Source: Planctomycetota bacterium
GTDB taxonomy: Bacteria > Planctomycetota > Planctomycetia > Pirellulales > Thermoguttaceae
Direction of reading: 5' to 3'
DNA: 64,000 nt
NCBI GenBank assembly: GCA_029550925.1
Contig: JAKPGL010000111.1
Span: forward strand, 1-64,000
Shown: positions 41,510 to 51,111 of the stretch, in pieces
Layout: each line of letters opens with the position of its first letter
How positions within the stretch are numbered: position 1 is the stretch's first letter
Program-made: the position numbers and the translations under genes
Notes under the pieces: generated by a model
What the model was told of the DNA's origin: nothing
The model's input: the letters and a program-made list of their open reading frames with translations, nothing else
Database searches by the model: none

Positions 41510-42196
41510 ATGGTGATCAAAACCTTTCAAATAAAAATATGTGGCATTACCCGGGCGCACGACGCTCTATGGGCGGCCGGTGCAGGGGCGGATGCCGTAG
41601 GGTTAAACTTTTACAGTCGAAGCCCTCGGTATATCTGGCCTGAAGACGCCAGACAATTGATCCAACTTTTGGCGCCGGAGGTGGTCAAAGTGGGGGTGTT
41701 TGTGAATGCAGAGGCAGAAGAAATTTGCCAAATTTTTGACACCCTGGGGCTAGATTGGATTCAGCTTCACGGGGATGAGCCGCCTGGGTTGCTCCCTAAC
41801 TTGGGGGATCGGCCGGTGATTCGGGCGTTTCGCCTTGGACCGGAGGGATTAGAACCGGTGTTGGAGTATTTGGAACGATGTCGGTATGCAGGCCGGATGC
41901 CGGAAGTAGTCCTTTTTGATGCATACAGTGCCGGTCAATATGGGGGGACCGGAGAAACAGCTCCTTGGGATGCATGTCGTGAGTATGCTGCCATGCAGGG
42001 GGTACCTCCGTTGATATTGGCAGGGGGGTTAAGTCCCGCCAATGTGGTGGATGCGATTCGGACGGTCCGCCCCATGGCGGTAGATACGGCCAGTGGAGTA
42101 GAAGTTTCGCCGGGTAGAAAGGATCCCTCCCTAGTAGCTGCTTTTATTCGGGCGGCAAGGGAAACCTTCCAACATGTGAAGGAGCAGAGGGATTAA
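41510..42196 (+). CDS. trpF: Phosphoribosylanthranilate isomerase
   Basis: TrpF converts phosphoribosylanthranilate to CdRP in tryptophan synthesis. The 228-aa barrel begins MVIKTFQIKICGITRAHDA with the catalytic Cys in KICGIT; the acid Asp lies in VVLFDAYSAGQYGGTG, and LILAGGLSPANV and VDTASGVEVSPGRKD bind phosphate. The ATG at 41510 or GTG at 41504 could be used; GGGGGG is just upstream. There is no other trp gene adjacent. Confidence 0.94.
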   Translation: MVIKTFQIKICGITRAHDALWAAGAGADAVGLNFYSRSPRYIWPEDARQLIQLLAPEVVKVGVFVNAEAEEICQIFDTLGLDWIQLHGDEPPGLLPNLGDRPVIRAFRLGPEGLEPVLEYLERCRYAGRMPEVVLFDAYSAGQYGGTGETAPWDACREYAAMQGVPPLILAGGLSPANVVDAIRTVRPMAVDTASGVEVSPGRKDPSLVAAFIRAARETFQHVKEQRD

Positions 42197-42636
42197 ACGG
42201 TAGTTTTAAGCTTCTAACAAAATGCTTTTTTCGATTCCCACATCTCAATATGGTTTCCATACCCCTGGGAGGAACCGCATAGAGTGATAAAATTAAAGAA
42301 ATAAAAAAAGATCTCTTCGCAAGGGAGAAAAAAGTATCAGCCAAATGCAGTGGGCCTCTCCTTATCCCTTGCCCCTGGCGGGAGAGGGGGAAAGGGGAGA
42401 GAGGAAATAGCCTGTTGCCTCCCTTACCCGGCTAGCCTGACGGCTAGTCGGGCTCTCCCACAGGCGGCAGAGGCGGCTTTCTTCACTTGGCTAAAATGTT
42501 ACGAAAAAAAGTCTGGGTGGGGGGATTGGAAAAAGGAACGGGGATGCTGGTTTAAGATCAGCATGTTGATAAAAAATGTGAATTTTATAAAGGCGGTGGT
42601 GCTTTTTTTACTTTTAGAGCGGAAGGAGTAAAAGCC
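42197..42636. other. 440-bp leader of ahcY
   Basis: It contains a strong 11-bp hairpin with one wobble, CCCGGCTAGCC (42427-42437) paired with GGCTAGTCGGG (42442-42452). It does not show the conserved core of the SAH riboswitch and no T-run follows. The promoter was not identified. Confidence 0.45.
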
Positions 42637-44088
42637 GTGGCCCAAGTCGAGACGCAACTTTTCGATCCGAAGATGCTGGCCAAAAAGCCCCCGTATAAGG
42701 TAGCAGATATTTCTCTGGCCGAGTGGGGACGGAAAGAAATCCAATTGGCCGAGAATGAGATGCCCGGTCTGATGGCCCTTCGAGAGAAATACGGGGCGAA
42801 AAAGCCGTTGGCAGGCGCACATATCGCCGGGTCCCTCCACATGACTATTGAGACGGCGGTGCTGATCGAGACGTTGGTGGAGCTGGGCGCCCAGGTACAG
42901 TGGAGCAGTTGCAATATCTTTTCGACGCAGGATCATGCGGCGGCAGCGATAGCGGCCCGCGGCATTCCGGTGTATGCCTGGAAGGCGGAGACGCTGGAGG
43001 ACTATTGGTGGTGCATTAAGCAGACAATGGTGTTCCCGGACGGCCAGGGGATGAACCTGATCGTTGATGACGGCGGGGATGCGACGTTGCTAGTGCATCG
43101 GGGCTATCGGGCGGAGGAAGACCCGGCCATTCTCGACGAGCCTACGGACAACAAAGAACTTCAGATTGTCAACAGCCTGCTTCGGCAGACGCAGCAGGAG
43201 GACCCGCAGTTTTGGCACAAGATTGTTTCGGGGTGGCGGGGTCTGTCGGAGGAGACCACCACGGGGGTGCATCGGCTCTATCAGATGCAGGAGCGTGGGG
43301 AACTTTTAGTGCCTGCCATTAACGTGAACGATTCGGTTACCAAGAGCAAGTTTGACAATCTATATGGGTGCCGGGAGTCGTTGGCCGACGGCATCAAACG
43401 GGCCACTGGGGTGATGGTGGCGGGCAAGGTGGTGGTAGTGTGTGGCTACGGTGATGTGGGCAAGGGCTGCGCCCAGTCGATGCGGGGCTTTGGCGCCCGG
43501 GTCATTGTTACCGAAATCGACCCGATCTGTGCCCTGCAGGCTGCTATGGAGGGGTTCGAGGTAACTACATTGGAGGATGTGGTCGCCGAAGCAGATATTT
43601 TCGTAACGGCCACCGGCTGCTGCCAGGTCATCCGGGGCGAACACATGCTGCGGATGAAAAACGACGCCATTGTCTGCAACATCGGCCACTTCGACATCGA
43701 GATCGACGTGGATTGGCTGATGCACTATCCGGGCATTCGGCGGACCACCATCAAGCCGCAGGTCGATCGGTTCACATTCCCGGATGGGCGTTCGATCATC
43801 TTGTTGGCGGAAGGTCGGCTGGTGAATCTTGGATGTGCGGAAGGGCATCCGTCGTTTGTCATGTCCAACAGTTTTACCAATCAGGTCTTGGCACAGATGG
43901 CCCTCTGGACCGAGCCGGAGCGGTTTCCGGTGGGCGTACATACCTTGCCCAAAAAGCTGGACGAGGAGGTGGCCCGGCTTCATCTGGCCAAACTGGGCGT
44001 GAAACTCACCCGACTGACGCCCAAACAGGCGGAATATCTGGGCATACCGATCGACGGCCCCTATAAGCCGGACCATTATCGCTATTAG
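42637..44088 (+). CDS. ahcY: S-adenosylhomocysteine hydrolase
   Basis: AhcY cleaves SAH to adenosine and homocysteine with bound NAD, and recycles methyl donors. The 483-aa protein has all landmarks: [52 protein letters not shown] (Lys and Asp near the substrate), [20 protein letters not shown] (NAD loop), and the C-terminal PDHYRY that caps the NAD of the partner subunit. Its length is typical for AhcY with the insertion. The start is GTG at 42637 with GGAAGGAG at good distance. A hairpin at 44103 may end the mRNA. Confidence 0.97.
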   Translation: MAQVETQLFDPKMLAKKPPYKVADISLAEWGRKEIQLAENEMPGLMALREKYGAKKPLAGAHIAGSLHMTIETAVLIETLVELGAQVQWSSCNIFSTQDHAAAAIAARGIPVYAWKAETLEDYWWCIKQTMVFPDGQGMNLIVDDGGDATLLVHRGYRAEEDPAILDEPTDNKELQIVNSLLRQTQQEDPQFWHKIVSGWRGLSEETTTGVHRLYQMQERGELLVPAINVNDSVTKSKFDNLYGCRESLADGIKRATGVMVAGKVVVVCGYGDVGKGCAQSMRGFGARVIVTEIDPICALQAAMEGFEVTTLEDVVAEADIFVTATGCCQVIRGEHMLRMKNDAIVCNIGHFDIEIDVDWLMHYPGIRRTTIKPQVDRFTFPDGRSIILLAEGRLVNLGCAEGHPSFVMSNSFTNQVLAQMALWTEPERFPVGVHTLPKKLDEEVARLHLAKLGVKLTRLTPKQAEYLGIPIDGPYKPDHYRY

Positions 44089-44102
44089 TTCTCATCCCCC
44101 AG

Positions 44103-44128
44103 GGGGTTCTCATTGGTGGAGGAACCCC
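44103..44128 (+). terminator. Hairpin after ahcY
   Basis: GGGGTTC (44103-44109) and GAACCCC (44122-44128) form a 7-bp stem around 12 bases, 15 bases after the ahcY stop. The following T-run is weak. Confidence 0.5.
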
Positions 44129-44170
44129 GAAGGGCGGTTTCTGTACGGTTTCAGGATTTAGCGAGGCTCT

Positions 44171-45469
44171 ATGCCAGAAATACAAGCATTTCGAGGCATT
44201 CGATATGATTTAGGACGGGTCGGTTCGCTGTCCGACGTGGTATGCCCTCCGTATGACGTGATCAGTCCGCAGTTGCAGGAGGAGCTTTATCGTCGGCATC
44301 CGTACAATTTTGTGCGGATCGAGCTGAACCGGATTGATCCGACGGATAACGAGGCGGATAACCGCTACACAAGGGCGGGCCGATTTCTCCGCCAATGGCA
44401 GTCGGAAGGCGTACTTTTTACCGAGGCGGACCCTGCCCTGTACGTCTATCACCAGGAGTTTACGATTTCTGGCCGAACGTTTTTGCGTCGTGGTTTCATG
44501 GCCCGGATGCGGCTTTCGCGGTTCGGCGAGGGGCAGGTTTTCCCGCATGAAGAGACCATGAGCGGGCCGAAATGGGACCGCTATATGCTTACAGCGGTCT
44601 GCAAGGCGAATTTGAGCCAGATTTTCGGCCTCTATCCGGACCCGGAAGGCCAGGCCCAAAGGATTCTCGAAGAAGCGACCCTCGGCCAACCGCCGTTGGA
44701 GGCGGTAGATCATTTGGGCGTGGTGCATCGGATGTGGCCGGTTACCAATGTGGACCTGATCAGCCAGGCGTCGGCTGTCCTGGGACCGAAGCCTGTTTTC
44801 ATTGCCGACGGGCATCATCGGTACGAAACCGCCTGTAATTGGCGGGACCAGGTGTATGACAGCGGCGCCTTGAGTCGGGACCACCCAGCCAACTATGTGT
44901 TGATGACGTTGATTGCGATGGAGGACCCGGGCTTGGTGGTGTTGCCGACGCATCGGCTTTTTGCCGAGGGGCCCGAACTATCGTTCGATACCTTGCAGGA
45001 GCGATTGGAGGGATATTTTACGCTTCGTCTTGTGGGCAAAGGCCCGGCGGATACCCTTGGCGTGTGGGAGGAGTTGGCCACCCAGCCCCGGTCGGAAGCC
45101 CTGGCCCTGTACACCCGGCCGGACTGCAAATGGACCCTTCTGGTCCCCACCGAGCAAGGTCGAGAAAAGATGGCCGATTTGTCCAAGGACCACGGCCCGG
45201 AGTGGCAGGCGCTGAGCGTGGCCGTTTTGCATCGGCTTGTGATGCATCTGCTGAGGATAGAGCAGCCCGTTCAAACCAAGTATGTCCATCTGGCCGAGGA
45301 GGTCGCCCAGGAGTTGGAAACCGGTTATTTCCCCTTGGCCGCCTTGGTCCAACCGGCAACGGTGGAGCAAATCCGGACAATCAGCATGGCAGGCGAACGG
45401 ATGCCTCCGAAAAGCACCTACTTCTATCCGAAACTGCTGAGCGGTCTGGTCATCAATCCGCTGGAGTAA
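44171..45469 (+). CDS. DUF1015 family protein
   Basis: The 432-aa protein has the DUF1015 landmarks: FRGIRYDLGRVGSLSDVVCPPYDVIS at the start, YNFVRIEL, FVLRRGFMA-like RRGFMARMRL, VFPHEETMSGPKWDR, PVFIADGHHRYETA and NYVLMTLIAMEDPGLVVLPTHRL. The family's biochemical role is not established in general; it is often found in bacterial and archaeal genomes near serine or hydroxyacid metabolism genes. A D-2-hydroxyacid dehydrogenase gene is 2.7 kb downstream on the same strand. It starts with ATG at 44171. Confidence 0.9.
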   Translation: MPEIQAFRGIRYDLGRVGSLSDVVCPPYDVISPQLQEELYRRHPYNFVRIELNRIDPTDNEADNRYTRAGRFLRQWQSEGVLFTEADPALYVYHQEFTISGRTFLRRGFMARMRLSRFGEGQVFPHEETMSGPKWDRYMLTAVCKANLSQIFGLYPDPEGQAQRILEEATLGQPPLEAVDHLGVVHRMWPVTNVDLISQASAVLGPKPVFIADGHHRYETACNWRDQVYDSGALSRDHPANYVLMTLIAMEDPGLVVLPTHRLFAEGPELSFDTLQERLEGYFTLRLVGKGPADTLGVWEELATQPRSEALALYTRPDCKWTLLVPTEQGREKMADLSKDHGPEWQALSVAVLHRLVMHLLRIEQPVQTKYVHLAEEVAQELETGYFPLAALVQPATVEQIRTISMAGERMPPKSTYFYPKLLSGLVINPLE

Positions 45470-45608
45470 GCGTCTTACAGCCCCTTGGTCTTCCCCGATT
45501 TCGTTACCGGGGCAATCTGACCGTCGCTCCGGGGCGATGGTAGTCTTTGGGGGCCGCCCCCCGGCAAAATAGACTGCTTTGTGGGGATGGTTTTTGTCGC
45601 TTTTTCTT

Positions 45609-45624
45609 GGTTTCACGGGAAACC
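45609..45624. promoter_or_regulatory. parS-like site 1
   Basis: GGTTTCACGGGAAACC contains GTTTCACGGGAAAC, matching 13 of 14 positions of the core of the bacterial parS consensus (GTTTCACGTGAAAC). Sites of this kind are where ParB loads on the chromosome. Binding by the ParB at 62411 is inferred. Confidence 0.6.
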
Positions 45625-45769
45625 CGTCTGGAGAAATCGGTTGGGAGAACCCCGACCGTCTGGAAAGAATCGGATCGGACAGCCGGATTGTCTTGATCGG
45701 CCCGATCAACAGGGGCGGCCACGGCAAGTTTTCTTGTCTGGTCATCTACGAAATCGAGGCAAAGTTTCC

Positions 45770-45785
45770 GGTTTCACGGGAAACA
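45770..45785. promoter_or_regulatory. parS-like site 2
   Basis: GGTTTCACGGGAAACA has the same 14-base core as site 1 in the same orientation, 161 bp away. Two identical near-parS cores close together are unlikely by chance, and clustered parS sites are typical near chromosome origins. Confidence 0.6.
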
Positions 45786-46035
45786 CGCAGTTCTGAATGC
45801 CCCTGGGGCAAAACGTTCCCTCACTAGCGATCCGGTTCCTGAAAGGGTAAACTAGATTCATCTCCTTGGTTTGCTCCCAGTGAAGGCGACCGTTGGATTC
45901 GAAGAGCAGTTGCAAAGGAGCGTAGGAACTTTTTGACCCTCCCGGGACTGTCGTTTTTCCTTTACCATCGAACTTACGGAACAAAAACGACCGGGCGGAA
46001 GCTTGCCCCCCCTCATTCTGCCAAAAGGAGTCCCT

Positions 46036-48108
46036 ATGGTTCGTGTTGCTGCCTGTCCAGCCTGTATGCAGCCGGTTACAGTTCCCCCAGGACTGGAACC
46101 GGAATGTCGGGTACGGTGTCCGCTCTGTGAGGCGGAATATCCGCTGGCCGACCTCTCTTTAGAAGCCGAAGAGGTGGATAGCGAGGAGATGAGCGCCGGC
46201 TTGGAAATCCCTTCCGGAGAAGAGGAGAGGGAACAAACGGCATCGCCGCCGGAATTGATTCCCGTGGCGGACTTTCTAGAGCAGTCCGAACAGACGCCTC
46301 CCCTTCCGTCGGAGGAAGAAGGAGTTTTATTGGCTGATGCGGCCCTCCAGGAAGAAGAATCCCTCTTGGCCGAGCCGCCGCAGGGAGAACCGCAAGAGGG
46401 TGATGCGGAAACGGAAGAAATCTCTCCTTCAATCGTCTTTGAAGGGTCGGAGGAAGTTAGTGCGGAGATCGTTGCCGAAGAGGTTTCTGTAGAAGAGGTT
46501 TCGGGAGGGACGGAGGACGTCGTGCTAGCAGAGGTCGTAGGAGAGGTTTCCGAAGCCGAAGTTTCCGAAACGGAAACAGCCGCCGTGGAACAGGCCGCTG
46601 AATCGCCGCTTGGCGAAGAAGAGCAGCCTGCGGAAGCCGAACCCACCGAAGCCGTCGCCGAGGAAGCCCCTCCTCTGGACCTGGACCCGCTGGTCCGAGG
46701 GCCTTTCAGTACGGAGGCATTTCCCCTCAGTCAGTTGATTGTGGAGGCAACGGGGGAACCGATTGGCCCGGCGTCGGCGGCCCTAATTGTTCGCCAAGGA
46801 CTGCTCCGGACAATTTCAGAGGAAGAAGCGGCGGAAATGGCCTCTGCGGAGGCCCCAGCCGCCCAAGAAGCCCCAGAAGGGTTTGATTTCGGCGGTTTTT
46901 CGCCTGTCGGCGAGGGGGCGGCGGCTGGAGCGCCGATTTCCGCTCGGCCCCGGCGGCGGTCCGAAGTCAATCCCCTGAAAGAGATGATCGGCATTGTGCT
47001 TGGTGGGGCGATGGGGCTTTTGATCGGCTACTATTTGCTGAATGTTTTTGGTGGGCCAAGGTTCAACTTTTTGGAAATCTATCTGCCCGGCGTCAAACAC
47101 ACCTATAAATACACCCCCCGTTGGCTTCCCCAGTGGGCCAAGTGGGGCGTCGAACCAACGGGGTCCGAGGAGTCCGAAGAAGAGGCGTCTTCCTCAGAGA
47201 AAGAGAAAAAGAACAACCGCTCCTCCTCGGCAAAAACGAAACCTTCCCAAGCAGAAAGTTCTGGGACTCCGACAGAAAAACAGAGGGGCAAAGAAGCCGC
47301 CGCTCCGCCAGAAGGCCCTTCCAAAGGGCAAGGCGATCAACCGCCTGGCGCCGCCGAAAGTCCTGCCCCTCAATCTCCCGAGGCAAAACCGAACAAACAA
47401 CCGAAAGGCAAACCCTCCACTCCCGCCGACAAACCTGCTTTTGCCCTAGAAGTAACGGGGGCGCCTTCCTACAGTTCTGACGATCTCGGCCAGGCCCTTC
47501 GAGAGGTGTTGGAGGTCTTCGGCTGTAAACAGTGCAACTCGACCGGCCAACAGACGAAGACCGTAACCGAGGTCCAACAGGTCGATGGCCAACCCAAGGA
47601 AGTTTCCAAACAGGTTACCGTCCCCTGCGAGGCCTGCAAAGGGCAACCGCCCAAGGCGATTACTGAGGAATCCTACGCTCGGTTTTGCCGATTGGCAGAA
47701 GTGCTCAGTTTTGTCCGCGGCCCTGAGGACAAAAACTTCCTCCAGGATCGGCGGTTTGCGGCACGAACGCTTCTGGAACGGGCGGCGGAAGAACCCGGTA
47801 ATGTGGAGAAGATCGGCGCCCAGGCGGCGACCGTTTGGAGCGACGCCGGACGGCTTTCGATGGGCATTTTGGCCGCCGGCAAATTGGGCCGGATGGAACC
47901 CAGCGGCCGCTGGCAGCAGTATGAGCTTCAATTTACCGGCGCGGATCGGAAGGTGCCGCTTCTGCTCCGGGGCGAGCCGCCTGCCGCGGAGGGAGATACG
48001 GTGCTCGTCCTGGGCGTTATCGTGGAGGACCCGGCTGCCAATCTCCGCGGCTATTCCGGCAGTCAGGCGGCTGTCGTGGTTGGGGTGCTGGTGGTCAAAG
48101 TCCCGTAA
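46036..48108 (+). CDS. Acidic membrane protein with N-terminal zinc ribbon
   Basis: The ATG at 46036 follows AAAAGGAG. The 690-aa protein begins with a zinc ribbon (CPACMQPVTVPPG ... CRVRCPLCEAEYPL), then a Glu-rich acidic region (about 40-230), a stretch with PLSQLIVEATGEPIGPASA (about 240-270), a membrane helix (IGIVLGGAMGLLIGYYLLNVF, about 320-342), a Pro/Ser/Lys low-complexity part, and a C-terminal domain (about 470-690) with a second Cys4 element (CKQCN ... CEACKG) similar to a DnaJ-type zinc knuckle. Function is unknown. The N-terminal ribbon faces the cytoplasm if the helix is a simple anchor. It follows the two parS-like sites. Confidence 0.8.
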   Translation: MVRVAACPACMQPVTVPPGLEPECRVRCPLCEAEYPLADLSLEAEEVDSEEMSAGLEIPSGEEEREQTASPPELIPVADFLEQSEQTPPLPSEEEGVLLADAALQEEESLLAEPPQGEPQEGDAETEEISPSIVFEGSEEVSAEIVAEEVSVEEVSGGTEDVVLAEVVGEVSEAEVSETETAAVEQAAESPLGEEEQPAEAEPTEAVAEEAPPLDLDPLVRGPFSTEAFPLSQLIVEATGEPIGPASAALIVRQGLLRTISEEEAAEMASAEAPAAQEAPEGFDFGGFSPVGEGAAAGAPISARPRRRSEVNPLKEMIGIVLGGAMGLLIGYYLLNVFGGPRFNFLEIYLPGVKHTYKYTPRWLPQWAKWGVEPTGSEESEEEASSSEKEKKNNRSSSAKTKPSQAESSGTPTEKQRGKEAAAPPEGPSKGQGDQPPGAAESPAPQSPEAKPNKQPKGKPSTPADKPAFALEVTGAPSYSSDDLGQALREVLEVFGCKQCNSTGQQTKTVTEVQQVDGQPKEVSKQVTVPCEACKGQPPKAITEESYARFCRLAEVLSFVRGPEDKNFLQDRRFAARTLLERAAEEPGNVEKIGAQAATVWSDAGRLSMGILAAGKLGRMEPSGRWQQYELQFTGADRKVPLLLRGEPPAAEGDTVLVLGVIVEDPAANLRGYSGSQAAVVVGVLVVKVP

Positions 48109-48199
48109 GACCGCCTCACGGGCGACGCCCTTCCTTGCCCGGTTGCACGTGTGCATCGTCCCATATCCCATCTTGGAAACCATATTCTTAAGAGGTTTT

Positions 48200-49204
48200 A
48201 TGTCGCACATTGGCCAGTCGTATCGGGTCATTGTTACCGATTTTCTAACCGATGATCTAACGCCGGAACGGCAGGTGTTGGCCGACTTGGCTGAGGTGGT
48301 TGCCCTGGGGGCCATACACGAAGACCAACTGCTGGGTCGCGTAGAAGAGGCCGACGCCTTGATCGTCTATCATGTGATTTCGATTACTGAAAAGACAATC
48401 CAGCGGCTCCGGCGGTGCAAGCTGATCGTCCGAGGCGGGGTGGGTTTCGATAATGTGGATGGTCCGGCCTGCCGCAAGCGGGGTATCCCGTTGGCCAATG
48501 TACCCGACTACGGCACCGAAGAGGTAGCCGATACGGCCCTGGCGATGATGCTCAGCTTGGCCCGGGGCGTACACCTGCTCAATAGCCGACTGCGGGCCGG
48601 TTCGGGGGCTTGGTCCTATCTTCAGGCGGCCCCGGTCCTCCGTCTTCGGGGCCGAGTGTTGGGCGTTGTCGGTTTGGGCCGGATCGGTACGGCGATGGCC
48701 CTGCGCGGCAAAGCTCTCGGCATGGAGGTATGGTTCTACGATCCGTATAAGCCAGACGGTTATGACAAGGCTCTGGGTGTCCGACGGGTCGAAACGCTGG
48801 AGGAGTTGGCCCAATCGGCCCATGTGCTGAGCATCCATTGTCCTTTGACGGACGAAACCCGGCGGATGATCGACGGGCGGATTGTACGTCTTATGCCCCG
48901 CGGCAGCTTTTTGATCAATACGGCCCGGGGGGGCATTGTGGCGGCCGAAGCGGTGCTAGAGGCGTTGGCCGACGGGCATCTGGCCGGGGCTGGCTTGGAT
49001 GTCCTGGAACAGGAACCGCCTCCGGAGGATGAGCCGCTGCTTCGGGCCTGGCGGGACCCGAATCACCCGGCCCACCATCGGTTGATCATCAACCCCCACA
49101 GTGCATTCTACAGCGTTGAAGGCCTGGACGACATGCGGCGGAAGGCGGCCGAGGCCTGCCGACGGGCGCTCCTGGGACTGCCGCTGCGGAACGTGGTCAA
49201 CTGA
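48200..49204 (+). CDS. D-isomer-specific 2-hydroxyacid dehydrogenase, CtBP-like
   Basis: The 334-aa protein starts at ATG 48200 after AAGAGG; a longer open frame upstream covers the previous gene in another frame and is not used. The NAD fold shows VVGLGRIGTAMALRGKALGM with Asp at the end of the next strand (YDP). The catalytic Arg is in NTARGGIVAA, Glu in LDVLEQEPP and His in NPHSAFYS. The first domain has EEADALIVYHVISITE. It may be a phosphoglycerate dehydrogenase-like or CtBP-type enzyme; substrate unknown. Proximity to DUF1015 hints at a hydroxyacid/serine role (inference). Confidence 0.92.
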   Translation: MSHIGQSYRVIVTDFLTDDLTPERQVLADLAEVVALGAIHEDQLLGRVEEADALIVYHVISITEKTIQRLRRCKLIVRGGVGFDNVDGPACRKRGIPLANVPDYGTEEVADTALAMMLSLARGVHLLNSRLRAGSGAWSYLQAAPVLRLRGRVLGVVGLGRIGTAMALRGKALGMEVWFYDPYKPDGYDKALGVRRVETLEELAQSAHVLSIHCPLTDETRRMIDGRIVRLMPRGSFLINTARGGIVAAEAVLEALADGHLAGAGLDVLEQEPPPEDEPLLRAWRDPNHPAHHRLIINPHSAFYSVEGLDDMRRKAAEACRRALLGLPLRNVVN

Positions 49205-49286
49205 GGCGGCCCGTCAACGTTTTGTTCCCACAAACCCAGACGCCGCCGTCCAGGTAAGAACCCCGCCATTCCTCTATTTCGGCCAA

Positions 49287-50909
49287 TCAAGGCGTCTCCG
49301 GCAGAACGGTAGCGGAGACCGCGGCGCGTTCTACCTCCTGAATCGGGTGGGGAGCGGGGGAGGTACGCCGCCGAGCCAATTCTGCCAAGGCGGCCTGTTC
49401 GGCCTCTAGGACATCCGACCCGGCGCCCAGGCGACGACGAACTTCCTGCCAGAGATCGACCGCCTGGGACTCCGCGCCTCTGGATAAATATACACGCGTC
49501 CAATCTTTGGCCAATTCCAATTGGAACCGTCGAAAGGCGGCGTTGTAGGATGCGGGGACCACCGCCGCCGACCGGGCCAGTATCTGCCAGGCTTCGGCAA
49601 ATCGCCCCTCTCGGCGCAACGCCGCCGTCCATTGCTGATGCACATGGATAAAGTTCGCCTGGAACGGTTCATACGTAGGCGCCAGGACCAACCCCTGCCG
49701 AAGCAGCTCGGCGGCTTCGGCGTATTGGCCGGATCGGCCCAAAAATACCGCCCAATTATTCAAAGTGGCCAGAAAATTCCCCCATGCCGTCGGATGCGAC
49801 GGGTCCAGACGCAATGCTTTCGCATTGGCGGCCAGGGCTTCGGCGAAACGTCCTTCGGATAATAGATCGACGCCCCGGTTGTAGTAGATCGTGGCCGTCA
49901 AGGCCAGGTTATTTATCTGCCGGACCGAAGCCGGGGTTGCCGAGGCGGAAACCGCCTGAGACGAAGACGCCGAATCGGCCCGCTGATGGACAGTAGCCTG
50001 GTTTTCGACGGATGGTCGTGGCACGCCTTTCGCACGCCATTGGGAAACAACTGTCGGCCCGGGCGCCGCCTCGGGCAAAGGTTTCTCCGGATTCCGCAGC
50101 AACTCGAACCATCGGGCGCAGGTGGTCTCTACGTCCAACACCCTGTCGCCAATCCGAAGCCGGGTCCGGGCATGGCCGGGCATTTCTAATCCAAACGCTT
50201 CGATCCCGAAGGGTTCGAGCAGGCAATGATACAACAGCGAAGCGCTCACACAGTTGTACTTGCCGGTTTGGAACGTATTGGCCAGGTCGCTGGCCCGCAG
50301 GTCATAACCGCCGGTCAAAATCTGCTGGTGCAGAAATCGGAAGATGGTTTCAGCCCGTTGGATCGGTTCTTGAGCGGCAATGTTTTGTTTCTGCAATTGG
50401 CCGACCCATGCCTGGAACTTGGTTTCGTACTGTAGCAGGCGATCCTCTTGGAGCGTACCGCCGGCGATCAGGGCGGCACGAAGCAGACTGTGCTGATCCA
50501 AATGGCCGTCTTCGGCGTCGGCCAGCAGGGCTGCCTCTGTCGGCACAAGAGGCCCTTCCCACACCCGATCGACCGGTTTGGGGGGAGGCAGCGCACTCTG
50601 GGGCCGAGCCGCCACCCATAGGGCCGATCCTTCGTCGAAAATCTGACGCGCCGCCGGAAATCCATCTTCCAAGGCTAACGGCAACCCCGCCTCCGGCGAG
50701 AGGAACTTCACGCTTTGGAGCGATTGATAGGAGGATGTTTCGGTTGGCGGCCAAAGACCCGGCTGCGTCGAGGGACACGCCAACACCATCCCGACCACGA
50801 TCCCTTGCCAAAGCCGCTTTTTCAGCAGCCAGCCTCGGCCCGCTCCGAGTCGTCGGAACCAGCCCCTCCGTGGTAAATCCATCCGGCAGTTTTGCTGAAG
50901 TGCAAGCAT
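49287..50909 (-). CDS. Transglutaminase-like and TPR protein
   Basis: The 540-aa product starts at ATG 50909 after CAGGA; an ATG at 50924 is in frame. A hydrophobic segment near residue 35-45 suggests export or anchoring. Residues about 120-265 resemble the SirB1/transglutaminase-like fold, with Cys220 in GKYNCVSAS, His246 in MPGHART and Asp259 in RVLDVETTC as a possible catalytic triad. A Ser/Ala-rich linker is followed by TPR helices from about 325 (YYNRGVDLLSEGRFAEALAANAKALRLDP; RSGQYAEAAELLRQGLVLAP). Protease or cross-linking activity is possible. Confidence 0.78.
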   Translation of the reverse strand: MLALQQNCRMDLPRRGWFRRLGAGRGWLLKKRLWQGIVVGMVLACPSTQPGLWPPTETSSYQSLQSVKFLSPEAGLPLALEDGFPAARQIFDEGSALWVAARPQSALPPPKPVDRVWEGPLVPTEAALLADAEDGHLDQHSLLRAALIAGGTLQEDRLLQYETKFQAWVGQLQKQNIAAQEPIQRAETIFRFLHQQILTGGYDLRASDLANTFQTGKYNCVSASLLYHCLLEPFGIEAFGLEMPGHARTRLRIGDRVLDVETTCARWFELLRNPEKPLPEAAPGPTVVSQWRAKGVPRPSVENQATVHQRADSASSSQAVSASATPASVRQINNLALTATIYYNRGVDLLSEGRFAEALAANAKALRLDPSHPTAWGNFLATLNNWAVFLGRSGQYAEAAELLRQGLVLAPTYEPFQANFIHVHQQWTAALRREGRFAEAWQILARSAAVVPASYNAAFRRFQLELAKDWTRVYLSRGAESQAVDLWQEVRRRLGAGSDVLEAEQAALAELARRRTSPAPHPIQEVERAAVSATVLPETP

Positions 50910-51111
50910 GGTGAATTCCTGCATCGCAGAAGACCAACCGCTTCAAACATACGTTGCAGAAACACACCATGCCGGGTTTTAAAAGGCGTAAAAGAGAACT
51001 TTTCCCCTGAAAATGGCGACAAACACACCGACCAAAACCATCCCGCCTAATGGATCGATTATGCCGACCATGACAAATCTGCATCAAAAGTCGATGGTTC
51101 CGAAGGCGATC

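Larger units (their letters stand above)
45470..46035. other. 566-bp gap with two parS-like sites
   Basis: The sites at 45609-45624 and 45770-45785 are listed separately. An open frame between 45579 and 45827 overlaps both sites and is not called. The ribosome site of the next gene, AAAAGGAG, lies at 46023-46030. Confidence 0.5.

Noticed and set aside
42427-42452. SAH riboswitch in front of ahcY
   Set aside because: There is a strong hairpin, but the conserved SAH-riboswitch core sequence is not present.
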